The notes beneath the pieces are model-generated. The model worked only from the letters and a program-made list of their open reading frames with translations. It was not told the origin of the DNA and searched no databases. Both the position numbers and the translations under genes were made by a program. Of a stretch of 64,000 nt of DNA, positions 1 to 8,946 are shown piece after piece; within the stretch, counting starts at the first letter, position 1; each line of letters starts with the position of its first letter. Source of the stretch: Hymenobacter sp. HSC-4F20 (GTDB lineage: Bacteria; Bacteroidota; Bacteroidia; Cytophagales; Hymenobacteraceae); NCBI RefSeq assembly GCF_019599275.1, contig NZ_JAHZTD010000001.1:186001-250000 (forward strand). Reading direction: 5' to 3'.

Positions 1-1
1 G

Positions 2-2020
2 CCCTTGCTTAACGAGTTACTTACCCTCAACGCCCGAACCCAGCAGTTCGACGAAGCACCGTACCAGGAACTGCGGGCAGGCTTGGCCTTGTGGGTACAG
101 GCAAAAAACCACTCCCAGGCACTAGCGGCGCTGCACCAGGCCATCGACCTGTTTGATGCGGCGCAGCACCCCGTTCCCCAATTGCTTGTCGATCTGGCCC
201 CGCTGTACAATGAGCTGCGCGGATCGGACCTGCGCATGGCCTACTTTCAGCGCAAGCTGCTGCAGTACCGGGTGCATGGGGTGATGGAGAATGAGGCAGC
301 GTGCCACTTGGTGCTGGGCGGCTCTTACCGGCACCGGGGAGACTACAACCAGGCCATTAGCCATTATCTGCACGCGGCCGATTTATTTAAAAAATTCAAC
401 CGCATTTACTACAGCAAGGAGCTGATGGTAGCCGGTACTACCTACGCTGATTGGGGAAACCCCAACAAGGGCCTGGAGTATTTGCAGCAGGCAGTTACGC
501 TAAATGAGCGGTACAAAATGGGCGGCTTACAGCCCATGTTTGCCCAGCAGGCCCTCTCAAAACTATACCTGCAACAAGGGCGGCTACCGGAAGCGTTGCA
601 ACATGCCGAAGCTACTCTGCAGACAGCGCGCCAGGACTCCGTAGATCGGGAGCAGTTTACGGCTTATGCGCTGGTATTAAAAAGCCTGGTGTTATTGGAG
701 ATGCAGCGAACAGAGGCTGTGCTGCCGCTGCTCACGCGGGCGCAGCAGTTGGCCGACTCGCTGCACATGCCCATTAGCGCCCGCCCGGGCGAGTTTGCCC
801 TGGATGTCGCCTGGGCCCAGTACTACACCGCTCGCCACGAGTACGACCAGGCCAACGCATATTGGCAGAAAGCCTACCAACAGGCTACGGCCATCAACTT
901 CCAGCTCCTGCGCCCGAAGTATCTGCAACAAATAATTCGCTTTCAGGATAAGCGGAACGATGCAGAGTCGATGCGCCGCTATACCCGGGCGTATTTCAAC
1001 CTGCTAGATACCCTGAACCGGGCCCAGGGAAGCAGCCTGCTTGCCCAGTACGAAGGAGAACGGCTTGCGCAGGCCCAAAACGAGCAGATTGCCCGGCTCC
1101 GGCAGGAGAAGGTAGTGCAAGACTTACGGCTGCGCCAGCGGAGTAAGCTGCTGGGGGTGGCCGGGGCAGCCATTGTGCTGGTTTCCTGCCTTGGTGGCGT
1201 CGTGTTTCGGCAGCTGCAAATCAATAAGCACACCTTGGCGCAACTCCGCGCGACGCAGAACCAGTTGGTGCAGTCGGAAAAGTGGGCCTTTGTGGGCGAA
1301 GTATCCGCCGGCATAGCCCATGAGCTGCAGAACCCGCTCAACTTCATGAAGAAATTCGCCGAAGTCAGCACCGCCCTGGTTGACAACATGCACGACCCTA
1401 AGAAGCAGGCGGGGCTTGAGCAGGAAATTCTAGTGGGCTTGCGCCAGAACCTGCAGGAAATCAGTCAGCACGGTATCCGGGCCTCCGCTATCATCAAGGA
1501 TATGCTGGAGCACTCCCGCTCCGGTACCGGGGAGCGGGCCCCTACTGATCTGAATGCCCTGGTTCTGGAGTACCTGCAACTGGCCCGCCAAAGTCAGGAG
1601 TTAGGAGAGCAAGCCCAGCAAACGGGAGTCGTAACGGCGTTGGCCCCGGAGTTACCCACCGTATCGGTAGTGCCCTCCGACCTGGGCCGGGTGCTGCTGA
1701 ACCTGTTTACCAATGCCTTCTACGCCGTGGCCCAGCGCAAGCACACCGCCGACGACACCTACGTGCCCCAGGTACAGGTGCGTACGCAGCTGGTAACGGG
1801 CACCGTGGAAGTGCGGGTGCAGGATAACGGCATCGGCATGACGCCCGAAGTGCGGGAAAAAGCCTTTGAACCCTTCTTCACCACCAAGCCCACCGGCGAA
1901 GGCACCGGCCTGGGCCTCTCCCTCAGCTACGACATCGTCAGAAGCCACGGCGGCACCATCCGGGTGGAATCTGAAGCGGGCCAGGGCGCTGAGTTCATCA
2001 TCATCTTGCCAGTAGGGTAG
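2..2020 (+). CDS. Sensor histidine kinase with TPR sensor region (5' end cut off)
   Basis: Membrane-anchored two-component histidine kinase. The reading frame runs in from the window edge; the first possible start seen is a TTG at 5, so the true N-terminus, probably with a signal peptide, is missing. Counting from that TTG, TPR-like helical repeats fill about residues 30-340. One hydrophobic span lies at about 382-402. A coiled linker leads to the H-box [10 protein letters not shown] with the phospho-accepting His near 439. The HATPase_c domain follows with an N-box ([12 protein letters not shown]), DNGIGM and [10 protein letters not shown], ending at the usual C-terminus. TPRs outside the membrane probably sense a ligand or partner. 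No receiver domain or response regulator gene is in view, so its partner is unknown. Confidence 0.9.
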   Translation, partial: PLLNELLTLNARTQQFDEAPYQELRAGLALWVQAKNHSQALAALHQAIDLFDAAQHPVPQLLVDLAPLYNELRGSDLRMAYFQRKLLQYRVHGVMENEAACHLVLGGSYRHRGDYNQAISHYLHAADLFKKFNRIYYSKELMVAGTTYADWGNPNKGLEYLQQAVTLNERYKMGGLQPMFAQQALSKLYLQQGRLPEALQHAEATLQTARQDSVDREQFTAYALVLKSLVLLEMQRTEAVLPLLTRAQQLADSLHMPISARPGEFALDVAWAQYYTARHEYDQANAYWQKAYQQATAINFQLLRPKYLQQIIRFQDKRNDAESMRRYTRAYFNLLDTLNRAQGSSLLAQYEGERLAQAQNEQIARLRQEKVVQDLRLRQRSKLLGVAGAAIVLVSCLGGVVFRQLQINKHTLAQLRATQNQLVQSEKWAFVGEVSAGIAHELQNPLNFMKKFAEVSTALVDNMHDPKKQAGLEQEILVGLRQNLQEISQHGIRASAIIKDMLEHSRSGTGERAPTDLNALVLEYLQLARQSQELGEQAQQTGVVTALAPELPTVSVVPSDLGRVLLNLFTNAFYAVAQRKHTADDTYVPQVQVRTQLVTGTVEVRVQDNGIGMTPEVREKAFEPFFTTKPTGEGTGLGLSLSYDIVRSHGGTIRVESEAGQGAEFIIILPVG

Positions 2021-2206
2021 CGCTGAAGCCAGAGACGGTAAAATGCCGCTGGTTTCGCCTTCGGCTACGGGTAGCAAGAATGTATAGCCTGTGAAATAGA
2101 ACTGGCGCCCAGAAGCACACAGCGTTTTTGGCAGTGGCCATAACACGTTTCCTGGAGGCCTATTTCCAGCAAATGACCTACCGCCCTATGGGAGCTTAAA
2201 CCGGCG

Positions 2207-2214
2207 TAGCTTTG
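2207..2214 (+). promoter_or_regulatory. Bacteroidota -7 element (TAGCTTTG) for the helicase gene
   Basis: TAGCTTTG fits the TAnnTTTG -7 consensus of the Bacteroidota primary sigma factor and ends 18 bases before the ATG at 2233. No good -33 TTG is seen at the usual distance. The in-frame TTG at 2212 lies inside this element, which argues against it as the start codon. Confidence 0.55.
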
Positions 2215-2232
2215 TTACCCGAATACACCGCT

Positions 2233-3657
2233 ATGCTTTCCGTTAGAACCCCCTCCGTCCGCGACTTTTTTCCCCACGAACCCACCCAGGACCAGGCCAC
2301 CCTGTTTCGGCAGATGGATGGATTCCTCAGCGACGCCCTACCCGGCCGCAAGGCCTTTGTACTCCGAGGGTACGCCGGTACGGGCAAAACCACCGTGGTC
2401 AGCGCCCTGGTGCAGTGGTTGCACCGGATGGGCCGCAAATACGTGCTGATGGCGCCTACCGGCCGCGCGGCCAAGGTAATGAGCACCTACTCGGGGGTAG
2501 CCGCCAGCACCATCCACAAGAAAATATACCGCCAAACCAGCGGCACACCCGCCCAGGGCCTCTCGTTTCAGCGCCAGCCCAACCGGGCCCAAGACACGCT
2601 CTTCATCGTGGATGAGGCATCCATGATTTCCGATGAAAAAGCCTTCGGTGAAAACGGCCTCCTCGACGACCTGATGAACTACGTGTTCGAGAAGCCGTCG
2701 AACCGCCTGCTACTCATCGGCGACACGGCCCAGCTGCCGCCGGTAGGGCAGCTGCTCAGCCCCGCCCTCGACCCCGAGCTGCTGCGCCACCGTTTCCGCG
2801 CGGAGGTGGCCTCGGTGGAGCTGCGCCAGGTGATGCGCCAGGCCGAGGAGTCGGGCATTCTGATGAACGCCACCGTGCTGCGCGAAGAACTACGGGAGGA
2901 GCACCCCCAGATTACCTTTTTCACGAAAGGCTACCCCGATATTTTCGCCATGAACGGCGACAAGCTCGAGGATGGGCTGCGCTGGGCCTACAAGAACTTT
3001 GGCCACGAGAATAGCACCATCATTTGCCGCTCCAACAAGAACGCCAACCAGTACAACCAGTACATCCGGCGCATCCTCTTCGAGGCCGAGGACGAAATTG
3101 AGTCGGGCGACTACCTCATGGTGGTGCGCAACAACTACTACTGGCTGCCCAAGGATTCAGAAATCGGCTTCCTGGCCAACGGCGACTTTGTGCAGGTAGT
3201 AAAAATCATTCGGCGCACCGAGGAGTTTGGCTTCCGCTTCGCCGATGCCCGGGTGCGCCTGGTAGACTACCCCGACGAGCCCGACATGGAAATCAAGCTG
3301 CTGCTCGATACCCTGCACACCGAAAGCCCTGCCCTGCCCGCCGACCAGAACAAGGCCCTGTATGATGCGGTAAGTGCCGATTATGCCCACCTCGAAACCA
3401 AAAAGGAGCGCACCGCCGCTCTGCGCAAAGACCCTTTTCTGAATGCCTTGCAGGTAAAATTTGCCTACGCCCTTACCTGCCACAAAGCCCAGGGCGGGCA
3501 GTGGCAAGCAGTATTCGTGGACCATGGCTACCTGAAGGAAGATATGGTGAACAGCGAGTTTGCCCGCTGGCTGTACACGGCCGTTACCCGCTCCTCCGAA
3601 AAGCTTTTCCTGCTAAACTTCAACAAAAAGCTCCTCGGCGACGAAACGGAGGACTAA
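2233..3657 (+). CDS. RecD-like ATP-dependent DNA helicase (superfamily 1)
   Basis: A 474-residue SF1 helicase of the stand-alone RecD/UvrD_C_2 kind common in Bacteroidota; likely unwinds DNA during repair or recombination. Walker A is GYAGTGKTT near 46-54. Walker B is FIVDEAS near 124-130. The C-terminal motifs TCHKAQGGQW (near 416) and YTAVTRSSEKLFLL complete the second RecA-like lobe. The ATG at 2233 is preferred over the in-frame TTG at 2212 because a -7 promoter element overlaps that TTG and MLSVRTPSVRDFF begins the conserved protein. It is too short to be the RecD subunit of RecBCD, and no recB or recC lies nearby, so it probably acts alone. Confidence 0.92.
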   Translation: MLSVRTPSVRDFFPHEPTQDQATLFRQMDGFLSDALPGRKAFVLRGYAGTGKTTVVSALVQWLHRMGRKYVLMAPTGRAAKVMSTYSGVAASTIHKKIYRQTSGTPAQGLSFQRQPNRAQDTLFIVDEASMISDEKAFGENGLLDDLMNYVFEKPSNRLLLIGDTAQLPPVGQLLSPALDPELLRHRFRAEVASVELRQVMRQAEESGILMNATVLREELREEHPQITFFTKGYPDIFAMNGDKLEDGLRWAYKNFGHENSTIICRSNKNANQYNQYIRRILFEAEDEIESGDYLMVVRNNYYWLPKDSEIGFLANGDFVQVVKIIRRTEEFGFRFADARVRLVDYPDEPDMEIKLLLDTLHTESPALPADQNKALYDAVSADYAHLETKKERTAALRKDPFLNALQVKFAYALTCHKAQGGQWQAVFVDHGYLKEDMVNSEFARWLYTAVTRSSEKLFLLNFNKKLLGDETED

Positions 3658-3888
3658 AGACGCCTAGCCTTCCCGCCGCTGAGGTGGCTGAAGCACTTGT
3701 AGGGCTTCGGCAGGGGGTAGAGAACGGAAGAGGATTTCGTTGCTGGTTTGTTTGTAAGGCGCTTACGATCAGGCAGGCAGAGGTAGAGAGCACGCTAAAA
3801 AAGCTGGCCGGAAAAGAACGGAACATTGTCTGACTAACGTTGTTCTTCACGTCGACTTCGCCCGCGCCGTGGAAAACTGGCACGTAAC

Positions 3889-3918
3889 TTGGCCCGGCCC
3901 CCGAAACTTGTAATTTTG
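3889..3918 (+). promoter_or_regulatory. Promoter: TTG-N19-TAATTTTG
   Basis: TTG at 3889-3891 and TAATTTTG at 3911-3918 are spaced by 19 bases, a good match to the Bacteroidota -33/-7 promoter. It reads into the DUF1573 gene at 3951, leaving a 5' leader of roughly 28 bases. Confidence 0.7.
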
Positions 3919-3950
3919 CTTACTTCCAACGCATTCAAGCAGTTCAACCG

Positions 3951-4490
3951 ATGAAAAAAGCACTTCTTCTGGCTCTTTCCCTGTCCGTGATGGGCGTAGC
4001 CGCTCAGGCACAGACAGCAGCCGTTAAACCGGCTAATGCCCAGACTAAAGTAGCGGGCCCGCAAATCCAGTTTGATGAAATGAAGTATGACTTCGGCTCC
4101 ATCAAAACCGGCGACGTAGTTGAGCACACGTTTAAGTTCAAGAACGTGGGCACCCAGCCCTTGGTGATTTCCAACATTGGGGTGAGCTGCGGTTGCACTA
4201 CCCCCGACTGGACCCGTGAACCCGTAATGCCCGGCAAAACCGGCATAATTACGGCCAAATTCAACTCGGCCGGCAAAATGGGCATGCAAAACAAAGTGCT
4301 GACCATTGAGTCGAACTCGGCGGGCGGTAACGCTATGGTTTCGCTGGTTGGCGATGTGAAAGAAGCTAACGCCGCCATGACGGCCGCTCCGGCTTCGACC
4401 GACGTTTCGGCTCCTACCGACACCAAAGACGCCAAGCAGAAAACCAAGATTGGCGACAACAAGATCAAAGCCAAGAAAAAAGCTTCCTAA
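3951..4490 (+). CDS. DUF1573 domain secreted protein
   Basis: Exported 179-residue protein with an Ig-like DUF1573 domain. MKKALLLALSLSVMGVAAQA is a clear Sec signal peptide with AQA cleavage. The body, about residues 37-140, carries the family hallmarks: YDFGSIKTGD, FKFKNVGTQPLVI and the SCGCTTPDW cysteine pair. The tail from 145 is low-complexity and Lys-rich (AKKKAS end), perhaps contacting an anionic surface. DUF1573 proteins are abundant in Bacteroidota envelopes and their function is unknown. It is a single-gene unit with its own promoter and a strong terminator. Confidence 0.93.
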   Translation: MKKALLLALSLSVMGVAAQAQTAAVKPANAQTKVAGPQIQFDEMKYDFGSIKTGDVVEHTFKFKNVGTQPLVISNIGVSCGCTTPDWTREPVMPGKTGIITAKFNSAGKMGMQNKVLTIESNSAGGNAMVSLVGDVKEANAAMTAAPASTDVSAPTDTKDAKQKTKIGDNKIKAKKKAS

Positions 4491-4510
4491 ACGGTAGTTT
4501 CGCTGAAGCA

Positions 4511-4544
4511 AAAAAGGGCTTGCCAGCAATGGCAAGCCCTTTTT
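4511..4544. terminator. Bidirectional terminator hairpin
   Basis: Perfect 15-bp inverted repeat (4511-4525 and 4530-4544) with a GCAA tetraloop. It has an A-tract on one side and a T-tract on the other, so it can end transcription from both the DUF1573 gene and the convergent DUF423 gene. Confidence 0.9.
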
Positions 4545-4561
4545 GTTGTCTACCTAGTAAC

Positions 4562-4939
4562 CTAAACCTGACGGGCAGCCAGGAGCAAGGTAATCCAGCC
4601 GGCAATGAGCAGCACCCCGCCAATAGGAGTAATTGCGCCTAACTTAGTGATGCCGGTAAGACAGAGCACGTATAGCGAGCCGCTGAAAACAACTACTCCC
4701 CCTAGCCAAAGCCAGGCCGTAGTGCTCAGACTCTGCAGCTCCGGCTTTACGTGCAGCAAAATGCCAATGGCCAGCAAGGCTAAGGCATGATAAAACTGGT
4801 AGCGCACAGCCGTTTCAAAAGTTTCGAAGCGGCCAGAAGCCTCCAGCATGCCGCGCAGGCCGTGAGCCCCGAAGGCTCCAATGCCCACGCCCAGGCCGCC
4901 CAGCAAAGCTGCCAATTGGATGATAAGTCGAGCTGTCAT
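4562..4939 (-). CDS. DUF423 family small membrane protein (YwdK-like)
   Basis: A 125-residue inner-membrane protein with four predicted membrane spans (about residues 4-24, 46-63, 73-92 and 98-120). The family signature GAFGAHGLRG is near residues 22-31 and VRYQFYHALALL near 45-56. DUF423 members are widespread and have no established activity. It sits tail-to-tail with the DUF1573 gene and just downstream of the YggS-like gene on the same strand (113-base gap), so co-transcription is possible. Confidence 0.9.
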   Translation of the reverse strand: MTARLIIQLAALLGGLGVGIGAFGAHGLRGMLEASGRFETFETAVRYQFYHALALLAIGILLHVKPELQSLSTTAWLWLGGVVVFSGSLYVLCLTGITKLGAITPIGGVLLIAGWITLLLAARQV

Positions 4940-5052
4940 GGTAGTGTCGTTGATGATGAGGTATCAGACTGCGGTTGCGGCGGGTGTGTCAACCGGGCTG
5001 GGAAAGCAGGGCTACCGAATAAACCGTGCCTGCTAGCCCATGACCCGTACCG

Positions 5053-5745
5053 TTACCGAGCGCCAAAAATAGCGCTGCCCACCCGAATCAGCGTGCTGCC
5101 TTCTCGCAGGGCCAGCTCATAGTCGGAGCTCATGCCCATGGAGATTTCGCGGAAGGCTTCATCCTGAGCGAAGTACAAGGCTTTCAGCTTGTCGAAATAA
5201 CCGCGTAGCTGCCGAAACTCCCGGCGCAACTGGTCTTCCTCGGGGGTGTTGGTGGCAATGCCCATCACGCCCGCCAGGCGTACGTGGCGCAGGCCCCGGA
5301 ATTCCTCTGAGCGCAGTATGTCCTCTGCTTCGGGCAAGGTAAGGCCGGTTTTGGTTTCCTCGGCCGCAATATGAAACTGCAGTAGCCCTTCAATCACGCG
5401 GTTATGCTTGGCGGCTTGGCGCTCAATCTCCAGCAGTAGCTTCAGGCTATCAATGCTTTGGATGGTATGTACGAAGGGAGCAATGTACTTAACCTTGTTG
5501 GTCTGCAAGTGCCCAATAAGGTGCCACTCAATATCAGCCGGTAACTCAGGCTGCTTGGCGGCCATTTCCTGTACCCGGTTTTCACCAAAGATTCGGGCCC
5601 CGGCGTCGTAGGCCTCGCGCAGGCGCTCAACAGGGTGGGTTTTCGTGACGGCTACCAGCCGTGCCGCCGAGCCAGTAAGCTGTTGCTGAATGCGGTGCAG
5701 GTTTTCAGAAATCACTGATTTACGCTGATTAACCTGATTTCGCAA
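5053..5745 (-). CDS. YggS/PROSC family pyridoxal-phosphate homeostasis protein
   Basis: Cytosolic 230-residue single-domain alanine-racemase-fold protein that binds PLP and helps keep vitamin B6 and amino-acid pools balanced. The PLP lysine is K35 in LVAVTKTHP. Other family motifs are FGENRVQE, WHLIGHLQTNK, a CIDS-like HTIQSIDS, and the phosphate-binding MGMSSDYELALREGST followed by RVGSAIFG at the C-terminus. Length matches the family. No proC or ylm genes are adjacent, unlike the common arrangement in other phyla. Confidence 0.95.
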   Translation of the reverse strand: MRNQVNQRKSVISENLHRIQQQLTGSAARLVAVTKTHPVERLREAYDAGARIFGENRVQEMAAKQPELPADIEWHLIGHLQTNKVKYIAPFVHTIQSIDSLKLLLEIERQAAKHNRVIEGLLQFHIAAEETKTGLTLPEAEDILRSEEFRGLRHVRLAGVMGIATNTPEEDQLRREFRQLRGYFDKLKALYFAQDEAFREISMGMSSDYELALREGSTLIRVGSAIFGAR

Positions 5746-5928
5746 CTTGGCAAAGCGGGCGGAATCAGGGATGGACTAAAGTGGGTTAACGGCAAAGCTA
5801 CTCTAGCAACCCCAAAGCCTCCACTCAGTTACTTGGGTTGAACAATTTATGTGGGGTAGGCAGGTAAGCAATGCTACGGATGGAAGCCAGCCCGAGCACT
5901 ACAGCAGGGTAGCTTCTGCCGCGCAGCC

Positions 5929-6978
5929 TTAGTCTTCCAGCGCGTTGGATAGAAACGTGTTTTTCAGCCCCAGCCACACGAGCCACAGCCCCAGGGACCA
6001 GTACAGGTACATGCGGTAGTAGTCGCGGGTGTTACGGTAGCGGGTCTGCTTTATTTCGGATTTCTCGTAGCGGTTAATCTGGGCGAAGGTTTGGCGGAGG
6101 CCTACGTTATCCGTGGCCCGGAAAAAACGCCCCTCACCAGCCTGGGCTATCTGCCGCATGGTCGATTCATCGAGGCGGGTGCTAACGTAGGTGGGGCGGC
6201 CTGTTTCATCGGTGCCGTACGGTACAATACCATCCTGCCCCAGCCCAATGGTATAGATCTTGAGCCCGTAGGCATGCGCCAGCTGGGCGGCCGTGAGCGG
6301 GTCGAGGGAACCGGCAGTATTCTCGCCATCGGAAAGCAGAATGCACACTTTCGAGCGGGAGCGGGAGTCGCGTAGGCGGTTGGTGGCTACCCCCAGGGCG
6401 GTGCCAATGGCGGTGCCGTCGTTGGCAATCATGCCCAGGCGCAAGCCTTGCAGATTGTCGCGCAGCAGGTCGTAGTCAGTGGTGAGGGGAGCCAAGGAGT
6501 AGGCGTCGCCCGCAAAGGCCACCAGCCCGATTCGGTCGCCCTGGCGGCTATCAATAAACTCGCGGGCGAGGCGCTTGGCGGCTTCCAGGCGGTTAGGGCG
6601 CAAATCCTGCAGCTCCATGGAGCCCGAAACGTCCAGCACCAGCAGGATGTCAATGCCTTCGCCGCTCTGCACGACGCGCTCATCCGTGCGCTGGGGACGG
6701 GCCAGGGCCACAATTCCGAAGCCTAAGCTTAAAGCCAGCACCACATCGGGCAGAAAGCGCAACACCGTGCTCCAGTCGCGCGGGAGCTGCCCGGCCACAA
6801 AGGCTACGCCCAGGCGCGCCCGCCGCCGCCGCGCCAACACCCAACGCAGCACAAACAGTAGCGGCACCAGCGGCAGCAACAGCAACAGACGGGGCTGCTC
6901 CCAGGTATAGCTGGCCAGGGTGGCATAGCGGACGCTATCCAGCAGGGGAGCTACTACATCGGGCCAAAGCTGCGGCAT
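5929..6978 (-). CDS. VWA domain membrane protein (BatA-like)
   Basis: A 349-residue protein of the Bat aerotolerance family. Two hydrophobic stretches near the N-terminus (LLLLLPLVPLLFVLRWVL, then a second ending PDVVLALSLGFGIVAL) precede a von Willebrand A domain. The domain has the intact MIDAS motif DVSGSM, a downstream metal-site Thr (APLTTDYD) and LLSDGENTAG. A C-terminal membrane span (YLYWSLGLWLVWLGL) follows. I start at the ATG at 6978; an earlier in-frame start at 7101 would overlap the upstream gene and add unrelated residues. A TACTTTTG element lies only 4 bases ahead of this ATG. The gene is third in a leftward cluster after a DUF58 protein and a membrane protein. Confidence 0.88.
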   Translation of the reverse strand: MPQLWPDVVAPLLDSVRYATLASYTWEQPRLLLLLPLVPLLFVLRWVLARRRRARLGVAFVAGQLPRDWSTVLRFLPDVVLALSLGFGIVALARPQRTDERVVQSGEGIDILLVLDVSGSMELQDLRPNRLEAAKRLAREFIDSRQGDRIGLVAFAGDAYSLAPLTTDYDLLRDNLQGLRLGMIANDGTAIGTALGVATNRLRDSRSRSKVCILLSDGENTAGSLDPLTAAQLAHAYGLKIYTIGLGQDGIVPYGTDETGRPTYVSTRLDESTMRQIAQAGEGRFFRATDNVGLRQTFAQINRYEKSEIKQTRYRNTRDYYRMYLYWSLGLWLVWLGLKNTFLSNALED

Positions 6979-6982
6979 GGGG

Positions 6983-6990
6983 CAAAAGTA
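6983..6990 (-). promoter_or_regulatory. Candidate -7 element (TACTTTTG) 4 bases before the VWA gene start
   Basis: On the minus strand TACTTTTG is followed by CCCC and then the ATG. If used, transcription would begin at or within a base or two of the start codon, giving a leaderless mRNA. No TTG is found 19 bases upstream, so it may be chance. Confidence 0.35.
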
Positions 6991-7021
6991 GGGGCAAAAG
7001 AAATGAGAAACCCGCCCGCTG

Positions 7022-8017
7022 CTACGAGGCCACCGCCGGCGCCGCCAGGGCGGTGGCCTCACCCGACCCGCGTACACTCTGCATGTACTGGCGCTCGGCA
7101 AATCGCCGCAACAGCTCGAAAGCCAGGTCGGTTTCGGTGTCGTCTTCCGAGAACTGCTTACCGTAGATAACCCGGTCGGCCAGGCGCAGGGCCAGGCTCA
7201 CGTCGGCGTCGCGCTGGTAGTGCACCACAATTTCGCGGGTTGTCAGGCTGGTGATATTGTTGTCTTCGAGAGTGGAGAGGTAGTTTTTCCAGAGCGTGAT
7301 GGCGCGCTCCATGTTGGTTGGCGAGCGGGACAAGGTGAAGCGCTCTACGTGGCGGGCATACTGGGCCAGGAAATAGGCGTGGTTTTTCCGAAGGCGGTAA
7401 CGGCGGTAGCGCTGCCGCAGGCCGCGCCGGAAGCCCAGTACTACCCCACCCACCAGTGCCAGCGCTACCCCCAGCCCGGCCAGCCAGTACGGATAGTTGA
7501 ATTGGGGCTCAACGGGTAGCACCTGCAGATTCTGCCGCAGCACCGGCGGGTTGCCATCCAGGGTGGTGGGAGCCGTCCGGATCAGGCGCACCGCCGCGGC
7601 AGAGGTAGGCAGCAGCAGGGTGTCGTGGCCGCTGAGCACGGTTACGGGGAGCACCAGGTGCTGCACCGAGTCCAGGGCGAAGGTGCGCAAGCGGTACACG
7701 GCGCGGTCCAGGCTGCGACCTTGCCGGGTGCGGGTAGGGTAGTAGCGGCGCCCCACGTATTCGAAAGGTGTGAAGTCGGCGGCCGAATCGGGGAAGATGA
7801 CTTCCAATTCCGGCGCGTGCCGGTAGCTCAACTCATACTCAACAAGCTCACCTACCCGCACGGCAGACCGCCGGAACCGACCCATAGGCCCGTCGTTGCC
7901 GCCGCTGCTGGCTCCGGCAGGAGTCTGGGCGGCTGCCCCGGCCGCAAACAGGAGCAGCAGCAGAACTCCGCGGCCAGCAGCGCGCAGCCATCTAGAAAAA
8001 CCTGCTGCTTTACCCAC
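7022..8017 (-). CDS. Bat-locus membrane protein of unknown function
   Basis: A 331-residue exported membrane protein between DUF58 and VWA genes, the place often held by BatD-like or DUF4381-like proteins. A signal peptide (RAAGRGVLLLLLFAAGAAAQ) is followed by a beta-rich periplasmic region with VRVGELVEYELSYRH. One membrane span lies near 180-200 (YWLAGLGVALALVGGVVLGF), then a basic helix (RRGLRQRYRRYRLRKNH) and a cytosolic helical tail. The likely start is GTG at 8017, overlapping the upstream stop by 8 bases. Longer starts run through the neighbouring gene. The overlap implies translational coupling with the DUF58 gene. Function is inferred from position only. Confidence 0.75.
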   Translation of the reverse strand: MGKAAGFSRWLRAAGRGVLLLLLFAAGAAAQTPAGASSGGNDGPMGRFRRSAVRVGELVEYELSYRHAPELEVIFPDSAADFTPFEYVGRRYYPTRTRQGRSLDRAVYRLRTFALDSVQHLVLPVTVLSGHDTLLLPTSAAAVRLIRTAPTTLDGNPPVLRQNLQVLPVEPQFNYPYWLAGLGVALALVGGVVLGFRRGLRQRYRRYRLRKNHAYFLAQYARHVERFTLSRSPTNMERAITLWKNYLSTLEDNNITSLTTREIVVHYQRDADVSLALRLADRVIYGKQFSEDDTETDLAFELLRRFAERQYMQSVRGSGEATALAAPAVAS

Positions 8018-8909
8018 GGCCCCCGCGCTGGTTACGCCGCCGGAACAGATTGACCAGCTGGGGTACAAAATCCGTATCGGTGGCAATGGAGAGGTACTCA
8101 GTCCGGTGGCGGCGGCAAATCTGCCCAATCTGCTCCCGGTTCTGCTCGTAGGTGGCCCGGTAGCGGGCCCGGAACGCGGCCGACGACGTATTCACCCATA
8201 CTGTGCGCCCCGACTCTTGGTCATGCAGCGGGATAATGCCCAGGGGGGGGAACTCCCGCTCCCGCTGGTCCAGCAGCTGCAGCACTACCAAATCGTGCTT
8301 GCGGGCCAGCATGGTCAGTTCCCGCTCATAGTCAGCGTCAATAAAGTCGGAAATCAGCAGCACAATGGTACGGCGCTTGAGTAGCCCCAGGGCTTGCTTG
8401 ATGCCCGCCGACACGCCCGTATGCCGGCTGTGGGGCGTCAGCTCAAACAGGCGCTTGATGAGGGCGTAGGCGTGGCGGATGCCTTTGCCAGGGGCCAGGT
8501 AGAGTTCCTTTTGGTCGGAGAAGGCCAGGATGCCCAGCTGCGCGTCTTGGCGGGCGGCGGCCAGCGCCAGCACCCCGCAGATTTCGCGGCCCACGTCAAT
8601 CTTGCGGCGGCTGGCCGCCCCTACCTGCTGGGAGGCACTCACATCGAGCAACAGCAATACCTGCTGCTCACGTTCTTCCTTGTAGGTTTTTACGAAGGTA
8701 CCGTGGCCCTTGCTGGATACGGCCCAGTCGATGGCCCGCACCTCATCCCCGTACTGATACAGCCGTACATCATCAAACTCCAGCCCCGTACCTTTAAAGA
8801 CGGAGTGAAAATCGCCCTGCAGCTGGGCGTCTACCGCCTTGAGGATACGGATTTCCATCTGCCGAAGCTTGCGGACGAGGTGCTGGAACGGCGAATCGGC
8901 GGGTTTCAT
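8010..8909 (-). CDS. DUF58 domain protein
   Basis: A 299-residue cytosolic protein of the DUF58 family, which is related to VWA folds and typically partners MoxR-type AAA ATPases. Diagnostic stretches are FKGTGLEFDDVRLYQYGDEV, RAIDWAVSSK and VKTYKEEREQQVLLLLDVSAS, where DVSAS replaces the canonical MIDAS. RRTIVLLISDFID follows later. Full length for the family. It heads a leftward DUF58, membrane protein, VWA cluster. The usual moxR gene is not directly upstream, where a divergent DUF4296 gene lies instead. These loci are thought to act in envelope or oxidative stress; the exact role here is unknown. Confidence 0.92.
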   Translation of the reverse strand: MKPADSPFQHLVRKLRQMEIRILKAVDAQLQGDFHSVFKGTGLEFDDVRLYQYGDEVRAIDWAVSSKGHGTFVKTYKEEREQQVLLLLDVSASQQVGAASRRKIDVGREICGVLALAAARQDAQLGILAFSDQKELYLAPGKGIRHAYALIKRLFELTPHSRHTGVSAGIKQALGLLKRRTIVLLISDFIDADYERELTMLARKHDLVVLQLLDQREREFPPLGIIPLHDQESGRTVWVNTSSAAFRARYRATYEQNREQIGQICRRHRTEYLSIATDTDFVPQLVNLFRRRNQRGGRG

Positions 8910-8933
8910 TTCAACTAAACTACGGGTTCCTGC

Positions 8934-8941
8934 TAACTTTG
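8934..8941 (+). promoter_or_regulatory. Candidate -7 element (TAACTTTG) for the DUF4296 gene
   Basis: TAACTTTG fits TAnnTTTG and ends 5 bases before the GTG at 8947, again suggesting a leaderless transcript. It lies between divergent genes. Confidence 0.45.
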
Positions 8942-8946
8942 CTGCC

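Noticed and set aside
6979..7101. Longer N-terminus for the VWA protein
   Set aside because: It would overlap the upstream gene and adds Arg/Pro-rich residues not found in VWA proteins; ATG 6978 gives a proper membrane start.
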